Below are positions 57,173 to 64,000 of a stretch of DNA of 64,000 bases, one piece after another. The notes under the pieces were generated by a model, which made no database searches, had not been told where the DNA came from, and saw only the letters and a list, made by a program, of their open reading frames with translations. The translations under genes were made by a program, and so were the position numbers. This stretch comes from Lepus europaeus (lineage: Eukaryota; Chordata; Mammalia; Lagomorpha; Leporidae). Position 1 is the stretch's first letter. The number at the start of each line of letters is the position of its first letter. Location: positions 145,197,701 through 145,261,700 of the forward strand of contig NC_084827.1 of assembly GCF_033115175.1 (NCBI RefSeq), in the 5' to 3' direction.

Positions 57173-58496
57173 AATGCATTGTTTCACTGCTGAGTTCAAA
57201 TAGATGCTTAGAGAACTGACTGCAATATTTCTGAAACTATTCAATGCAATCAAAAGGGAGAAAATCCTCCCAAACTCCTTCTATGAGGCCAGTATCACGT
57301 TAATTTAAAAACAAAACAAAACAAAAATACAACAAAGAAAGAGAACTATAGACCAACATCCCTGATGAATGTAGATGCAAAATCCTCAACATAATACTAG
57401 CTAACAGAATCCAACAACACATCAAAAAGATCATCCATTTGGACCAAGTGGATTTATCCCTGGGATATATGGACCACTCAATAGATGCAAATCAACATGA
57501 CACATTAACAAATTGAAGAATAAAAATCATATTATCTCAATAGAAGTGGAGAGACTTTTTGATAAAATACAACATCATTTGATGATAAAAACCTAATGCA
57601 AATTGGATATACAAGGAACATACCTCAACACATCCAAGGCAATATATGACAGACCCAGCTAGCATCATATTGAATAGTGAAAAGCTGGAAGCATTTGGAC
57701 TAAGATCCAGAACCAGGCAAGGATGTTCACTCTTGCCTTCACTGTTCAGTATGGTTTTGGAAGTTTTAGCCACAGCCATTAGGAAAGGAAAAGAAATCAA
57801 AGGGATACAAATTGGAAAAAAGGAAGTCAAATTATCCCTCTTTGCAGATGACATGATACTATACATAGGGGAACCAAAAGACTCCATTGAGATAACTGAA
57901 AATCATGAGAATTTGGTGAAGTTGCAGTATATAACAACCAACACACAAAAGCCAACATCATTTGTATATACAATCAAAGCAATGCTTGAGAAAGAACTTG
58001 CAAGATCAGAATAGCAACTAAAAAAATAAATACCTCGGGTTAATTTAACTAAAGACATGAAAGATCTCTACAAAGAAAATTATAAAACATTAAGAAAAGG
58101 GCCAGTGCCGCGGCTTGCTAGGCTAATCCTCTGCCTGTGGCACGGGCACCTCGGGTTCTAGTCCTGGTTGGGGCTCCGGATTCTGTCCCGGTTGCTCCTC
58201 TTCCAGTCTAGCTCTCTGCTGTAGCCTGGGAGGGCAGTGGAGGATGGCCCAAGTGCTTGGGCCCTGCACCCGCATGGGAGACCAGGAGAAGCACCTGGCT
58301 CCTGGCTTTGGATCGGTGCAGCGTGCCAGCTGCAATGTGCCGACCATAGTGGCCACTTGGGGAGTGAACCAATGGAAAAGGAAGACCTTTCTCTCTAACT
58401 CTGCCTGTCAAAAAAAAATTAAGGAAATAGAGGAAACACACACAAAAAAAATGGAAAGATCTTCCACATTCATGGATTGAAGAATTAATATCATCA
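57173..58496 (+). mobile_element. L1 ORF2 reverse-transcriptase segment, sense
   Basis: Encodes broken pieces of L1 reverse transcriptase, including [15 protein letters not shown] near 57825-57870 (the FADD form of the catalytic motif). It has frameshifts and stops, so it is dead. A C-SINE interrupts it at 58099-58418. Confidence 0.8.
58099..58418 (+). repeat. C-SINE (type 2) within L1
   Basis: GGGCCAGTGCCGCGGCTTGC start, CTGCCTGTCAAAAAAAAA end. TSD approximately ATTAAGAAAA / ATTAAGGAAA. Confidence 0.92.
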
Positions 58497-58640
58497 GGGG
58501 CTGGCACTGTGGTATAGTAGGTAAAGATGCCACGTGCAGCACTGTCATCTCATTTGGACTCTGGTTTGGGTCCTGGCTGCTCATTCTGGATACTCACCCT
58601 ACACTGGAGCACTGGCACTGACAAGAGCTCCCTGGTCACA
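58497..58640 (+). repeat. C-SINE, partial
   Basis: GGGGCTGGCACTGTGGTATAG head, with a degraded body and no tail. Confidence 0.65.
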
Positions 58641-58659
58641 TCCAGCACACAATTCTGGA

Positions 58660-61600
58660 TGTTCATTGAAAGAGCAGATGCTCCACTAAGTCACAGAGGC
58701 ACAGTTCAAAGACAAAAGTCATCAGAAGATAAAACCAATGGGTATCTCCAAAAATGTCTAAAAATAAATGCAGAAATTCAAGAACCAAGAATAAGGAAGA
58801 GAATATGACTGTCCCAAACAACACCACAACACTTCAATATTAGAATGTGTAAATGAAGAGATTGATGAAATGCCTGGAACAGAATTTAAAATATTAATCA
58901 AAGGATTACTCAGAAGCAATGAGAGGCTAATTCATGAATTAATGACATGAATGAAAAATTCTCTCATTAAGTTGAAATTCTGAAGAGAAACTAAAGTGAA
59001 CTATTAGAAATGAAGGATTCAATATGTCAAAAAATATGGTAGAAACCCTTAAAACAGACTTCATGAGGCAGAAGAAAAAATAGCTGAGCTAGAAGACATA
59101 TCTTTGGGCATTTTTCAGTCAGTCCAAAAAAACTAAGAAACTAGAAAAATTAAAAACAGTGTTAGAGATTTTTTAAAGATTTATTTATTTATTTTAAAGT
59201 CAGAGTTACACACAGAGAGGAGAGGAAGAGAGAGAAGTCTTCCACCCGATGGTTCACTCCCCAGATGGCCACAATGGCCGGAGCTGCGCCAATCTGAAGC
59301 CAAGAGCCAGGAGCTTCTTCCAGATCTCCAACATGAGTGCAGGGGCCCAAGCACTTGGGCCATCTTCTGCTTCTTTCCCAGGCCATAGCAGAGAGCTGGA
59401 CTGGAAGAGGAGCAGCCGGGGACTAGAACCGGTGCCCATATGGGATGCCAGCACTTCAGGCCAGAGCATTAGCCCACTTCCCCACAGCACCAGCCCCAGT
59501 GTTAGAGATTTATGGGATGCTATCAAATGACCAAACATATGGTTAATAGGAGTTCCTGAAGGTATGAAAGACAGAATAGATTAGAAAGCCTACTCAGTGA
59601 AATAATTACAGAAAACTTCCCTAATTTGAAGGAAAGGGATGTCCAAATACAGGAAGTACATGGAACTCTTAATAGACATGACCAGAAAAGATCTTCAACA
59701 CAACATATCGTAGTCATTTTCCACAGTAAAACATAAAGAAAATATTCTAAAATGTGCACGAGAAAAATGCCAGATTACTTGAAGAGGATCTTCAATTAGA
59801 CTCACAGCTGATTTCCCATCCGAAACCCCACAGGCTATAAAGAGAATAGAGACATAGCCCAAGTCTTAAGAGAGAAAAATAAAAGAACTGTCAATGCAAA
59901 ATACTGTACCCTGCAAAGCTCTCATGTATGAATGAAGGTGAAATAAAGAGCTTCCATAACAAATAGAAATTTAACTTGTCATCATTAGTCCAGCCTTACA
60001 AAAGATGCTTAAGGAGGTGCTACACACAGAAACACAGAAAGACAATAATCATTATGAAAGAATGTGAAGGCAGAAAATCTGCCAGTAAAAGTACAAAGTA
60101 AATCCAAAGTAAGCAATAGGAATATTTACTGAAAAATGGCAGGGCCAAGTCGTTACTTATCAATAATAACCTTGAATGTAAATGGCCTAAATTCTTCAAT
60201 TAAGAGATAAAGTGTGGCAAATGAATTTAAAAAACCAAACCTATCTATTTGTTCCCTATAAGAAACACATCTCACCAACAAAGATACCCACAGACTGAAA
60301 GTGAAAGGATGGAAAAATATATTCCATGTATATAAAACAAAATAAAAGAGCTGGTGTAGCCATCCTAATATCAGACAAAATAGACTTTAAGACAAAAACT
60401 GTTAAAAGAGATAAAGAAGAGCACTATGTAACAATTAAGCATTCAATTCAACAGGAAGATGTGACTTTAATAAATAATATGCACCCAGTGTCAGGGTGCC
60501 TGGATATGTAAAACAAATGTTAAAGGGCCTAAGGGGAAACATAGATTCAATTATAAGATTAATGGGGGACTTCAACAATCCACCTTTCTCAATGGAAAGA
60601 TCAACTAGACAGAAAATCAAAAGAAACACAGAGCTAATAGACACTATGGACCAAATGGACTTGATATCCACAGAACCATTCATGTGATAGCTGCAGATAC
60701 ACATTCTTTTTATCAGTCCATGGAACTTTCTCTAGGACAGACCACATGCTAGGCCATAAAGTAAGTCTCAGCAAATTAAGAAAAATGGAAATCATACCAT
60801 GCATCATCACTGACCACAATGGAATGAAGCTGGAATCAACAACTCCAGAATCTCTAGAACATATGCAAACACATGGAGATGGAACAATATACTCCTCAAT
60901 GAACAATGGGTCACAGAAGAAATCAAAAGATAAATAAAAAAATTTCTGAAAACAAATGACGATGACAATACAACATATCAAACTTACAGGGTACAGCAAA
61001 AGCAGTGTTAAGAGGAAAGTTTATAGCAATCTATGCGTATGTCAAGAAATTGGAAAGGAACCAAATGAATCAGTTATCAATGCATCTCAAGGACCTAGAG
61101 AAACAATAACAGATCAAATCCAAAATTTGGAGGGGGAAATAAATAATTAAAATTACAGAAGAAACAAACAAAACTGAAATTTGGAGGAGGAAAGAAATAA
61201 TTAAAATTAGAGAACAAATAAAATTAGTGAAATGAAGAATTGCTTTTGAAAAAAATCAACAAAATTGATATACCAATGGTGTAAGTAACCAAAAAAAAGG
61301 AGAAGACCCAAATCATTAATATCAGAGACAAAAAAGGAAATGTAACAACAGATAACACAGAAATAAAAAGAATCATCAGGGTTTACTACAAAGAACTGTA
61401 TGCCAACAAAATGGCAAACCTTGAAGAAATGGACAGATTCCTAGACACATACAATTTACAAAATTGAATCATGAAGACATAGAAAACCTAATCAGACCAA
61501 TAACCAAGATGGAAATTGAATCAATATAAAAACCCTCCCAACAAAGAAAAGCTCAGGACAGATGGATTCACTGCTGAATTCTACCAGACATTTAAAGAAG

Positions 61601-62397
61601 AACTAATTCCAATTCTTCTCAAGATATTCTAAACAAACAAAAGGGACGGAAACCTCCCAAACTCTATGAAGTCTGCATCACATTAATTCCTAAGCCAGAA
61701 ATAGATGCAACAGAGAAAGAGAACTATAGATCAATATCCCTGATGAACACAGATGCAAAAATCCTCAACAAAATATTAGCCAATTGAATCTAATAACACA
61801 TTAGAAAGATCATTTACCCAGACCAAGTGGGACTTATTCCTGGTATGCAGGAATGGGCCAATATTTGCAAATCAATCAATGTGATACACTACATTAACAA
61901 ACTGAAGAATAAAAAACATATGATTATCTCAATAGATGCAGAAAAAGCATTTGACAAAATTCAACACCATTTTATGTTGAAAACCTTAAGCAAAGTGTGT
62001 ATAGAAGGAACATTCCTCAACACAATCAAGGCAATCTATGACAAACCCACGGCCAGCATCCTATTGAATGGGGCAAACCTGAAGCATTTTCTCTAAGATC
62101 CAGAACCAGACAAGGATGTCCACTCTCACTATTGCTATTTAATATAATACTAGAATTTTTAGCCAGAGCCATTAGGCAAGAAAAAGAAATCAAAGGGATA
62201 CACATTGGAAAGGAGGAAATCAAACTATCCCTATTTGCAGATGACATGATCCTTTATATAGGGGATCCAAAAAACTCCACTGAGACTATTGGAACTCATA
62301 AAAGAGTTTGGTAAAGTGGCAGGATATAACCTTAACACAAAACACAATAGCGTTTGTATACACAGACAAGGTCATGGCTGAATGGCTGAGAAAGAAC
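58660..62397 (+). mobile_element. LINE-1, old, ORF1 remnant through ORF2 reverse transcriptase
   Basis: Worn ORF1 sequence to about 59960, then an inter-ORF region, then ORF2 from about 60137. Recognisable ORF2 blocks: ITLNVNGLNSSIK, HLTNKDTHRLKVKGW, MGDFNNPPFSMERSTRQK (endonuclease), [29 protein letters not shown] and [16 protein letters not shown] (reverse transcriptase). Many stops and frameshifts make it inactive. The 3' third of ORF2 is absent. C-SINEs interrupt it at 59172-59496 and end it at 62398. Confidence 0.88.
59172..59496 (-). repeat. C-SINE (type 1) within L1, 15-bp perfect TSD
   Basis: CAGTGTTAGAGATTT at 59157-59171 and 59497-59511. Confidence 0.94.
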
Positions 62398-62738
62398 TTT
62401 TTTTTTGACAGGCGGAGTTAGACAGTGAGAGAGAGAGAGACTGAGGGAAAGGTCTTTCTTTTCCACTGGTTCACCCCTCAAGTGGCCGATATGGCCAGTG
62501 TGTTTTGGCCGGCGCACTGAACCAATCTGAAGCCAAGAGCCAGGTGCTTCCTCCTGGTCTCCCATGCGGGTGCAGGGCCCAAGGACTCGGGCCATCCTCC
62601 ACTGCCCTCCTGGGCCACAGCAGAAAGCTGAACTGGAAGAGGAGCAACCAGGACAGAATCTGGCGCCCCGACCAGGACTAGAACCCGGTGTGCCGGCACC
62701 ACAGGTGGATGATTAGCCTAGTGAGCCACTGCACCGGC
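62398..62738 (-). repeat. C-SINE (type 2) within L1
   Basis: CTGAGAAAG flanks it at 62386-62394 and 62739-62747. Confidence 0.92.
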
Positions 62739-62747
62739 CTGAGAAAG

Positions 62748-63190
62748 TATTTACAATAATAGAAAGATCTGATAATAACAATAAACTGTATATCTTAAGG
62801 CATCAGAATAAGAAAAACAAAATAAAGACTAACAGAAGGAATTAATATAGATTATAGTAGAGGAAAATAAAATATAGAAAGACAACAGAGAATATCAACC
62901 AATTCATAAGTTGGTTCCTTGAAACAATCAACAAAATTAATAAGTCTTTAACTAGACTAAGGAAAAAGCTTCAAATTATTAATTTGAATAAAATTGGAAG
63001 TAAAAAATGAAAATAAGATATTTTACAGAAATCAAAATATTGTGAACATTAGCACACCAACAAATTGGATAACTTAGATGAAATAGACAAATCTGTCAAA
63101 AGAGCCAAACTACCAAAATTGACTCAAGAAGGAATAAACATTCTGAATAGACTTATAATGAGTAGATTATAATAGATTTATAATGAAGAG
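62748..63190 (+). mobile_element. L1 ORF2 linker fragment(s)
   Basis: CAATCAACAAAATTAATAAG and the following text encode the ORF2 region between endonuclease and reverse transcriptase, so this is a different L1 copy from the one ending at 62397. Confidence 0.65.
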
Positions 63191-63574
63191 ATTGAATTTG
63201 TGAACAAAAAACTAACTCCTCTGGATCTTACATTATCTATTGTGTATCATCATTTGAATCTGTTGACCCAGTTATCTGTGGGATTGTACTTTCTTCATAG
63301 CTTCTATAACCAGTCCCACTGTTTCCCCACCCTACCTTCCAAATTGTGCTAGAAACAAGCAAGTCAGTCTTTTGGCTATCCTCCAGCCAAGTTAGAATAG
63401 ACAGAACAATTTGTAAATAAGGCCTGTCATGCCTCCCTCTAGTTCTATGAGGAAATTTCAGAAGTGGGCTTCCACTGCTCAAAAATAAGAGGTCTATTAT
63501 ACTTGGGAGAGAGGAGCAACAGTGAATAAATACCATGAAATTTTCCCATTTTTAAAAGATGATTTTCCTTATCC

Positions 63575-63680
63575 CTTCCTTCTTCTTTCTTTTTCCTTCC
63601 TTCGCTCCCTTCTTCCTTCTCCCTCCCTCCCTCCCTCCTTCCTTTCCATCCATCCATCCATCCATCCATCCATCCATCAT
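63575..63680 (+). repeat. Pyrimidine tract and (CATC)n microsatellite
   Basis: TTCCTTC/CTCC low-complexity run followed by about eight CATC units near 63645-63678. Confidence 0.95.
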
Positions 63681-63752
63681 TCCTCAACTGGGTGATTGTT
63701 CATTTTGTATAAACCTTTGATTGTTTTCCAGAGTCTCTACAAAATTGATTCA

Positions 63753-64000
63753 GGGGCTGATGTTGTGGCATAACCGGTTAAGATGCCACTTGCGATGCTG
63801 GCATCTCATATCAACACTGGTTCAAGTCCCAGATGTTCTACTTCCGATCCAGCTAGGGAAAACTTGGGAAAAACAGAAGATGGCTCAAATCCTTGGGCCT
63901 CCATACCAATGTGAGAGACCCAGATAAAACTACTGGCTCTTGGTGTTGGCCTGGCCCAGCCCTGGCTGATGTGGTCATCTGCAGAGTGAACCAGCAGGTA
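63753..64000 (+). repeat. C-SINE, cut by the window end
   Basis: GGGGCTGATGTTGTGGCATA head; the body continues to the last base. Confidence 0.85.

Larger units (their letters stand above)
56307..64000 (-). other. C2CD6: C2CD6 intron (to window edge)
   Basis: No further splice-bounded exon was found. 56307-56740 and 63190-63580 are unassigned AT-rich DNA. The remainder is LINE-1 debris with C-SINE insertions. Confidence 0.6.

Noticed and set aside
57646-58014. Reverse-transcriptase-like frame that might suggest a retron or domesticated RT
   Set aside because: It is the ordinary L1 ORF2 RT region, flanked by frameshifts and by further L1 sequence.
63640-63680. Short regular repeats resembling a CRISPR-like array
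   Set aside because: A simple (CATC)n microsatellite in nuclear mammalian DNA, with no spacers.
1-64000. A previously undescribed biological system (defence, biosynthetic or mobile cargo)
   Set aside because: I looked for unusual gene clusters, arrays and non-mammalian composition and found only three known mammalian genes and typical repeat families.

Overview
This is mammalian nuclear DNA, almost certainly from a lagomorph and most likely European rabbit (Oryctolagus cuniculus). The diagnostic signal is about thirty copies of the lagomorph-specific tRNA-derived C-SINE on both strands, many with clear target-site duplications (TSDs). The genes are split by introns with GT/AG splice sites. 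Gene content and order (TRAK2, STRADB, C2CD6) match the ALS2 candidate region of human 2q33, which is established knowledge and not computed here.

Layout. Positions 1 to about 22,460 hold no coding exon I can recognise. By synteny this is intron 1 of TRAK2 (minus strand), filled with C-SINEs, L2 and MIR remnants, a solo LTR, a probable second LTR, a palindromic MITE-like element and a hAT-like element. Positions 22,200-23,400 are a CpG island that acts as a head-to-head promoter: a strong minus-strand splice donor marks TRAK2 exon 1 and a plus-strand donor marks STRADB exon 1, with a ZNF143-type ACTACAATTCCC site and three evenly spaced GC boxes between them. Positions 25,837-43,187 (plus) carry the coding exons of STRADB. 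I could join every exon in phase into a 416-residue reading frame ending in the WEF motif. Two poly(A) signals follow within 680 bases.

Positions 43,890-48,330 are the tail-to-tail intergenic space, made of old repeats and two C-SINEs. Positions 48,353-56,306 (minus) carry the 3' part of C2CD6 (CATSPERT, ALS2CR11): a 75-bp exon, a 3.5-kb exon coding 1,168 residues, and a 3' terminal exon. The rest of C2CD6 should lie beyond 64,000. Positions 56,740-63,190 are an intron packed with LINE-1 pieces, one of them a 5'-inverted copy, and with nested C-SINEs.

How the genes relate. STRADB is a pseudokinase that with MO25 activates LKB1 (STK11). TRAK2 is a kinesin/dynein adaptor for mitochondrial transport. 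The two share only a promoter. C2CD6 is a testis protein of the sperm CatSper channel complex and is unrelated in function. I found no new biological system. The points most worth checking are the internal duplication and alternative 3' ends of C2CD6, the structure of the shared promoter, a short upstream ORF in STRADB, and a 239-bp retroposed segment in a STRADB intron.
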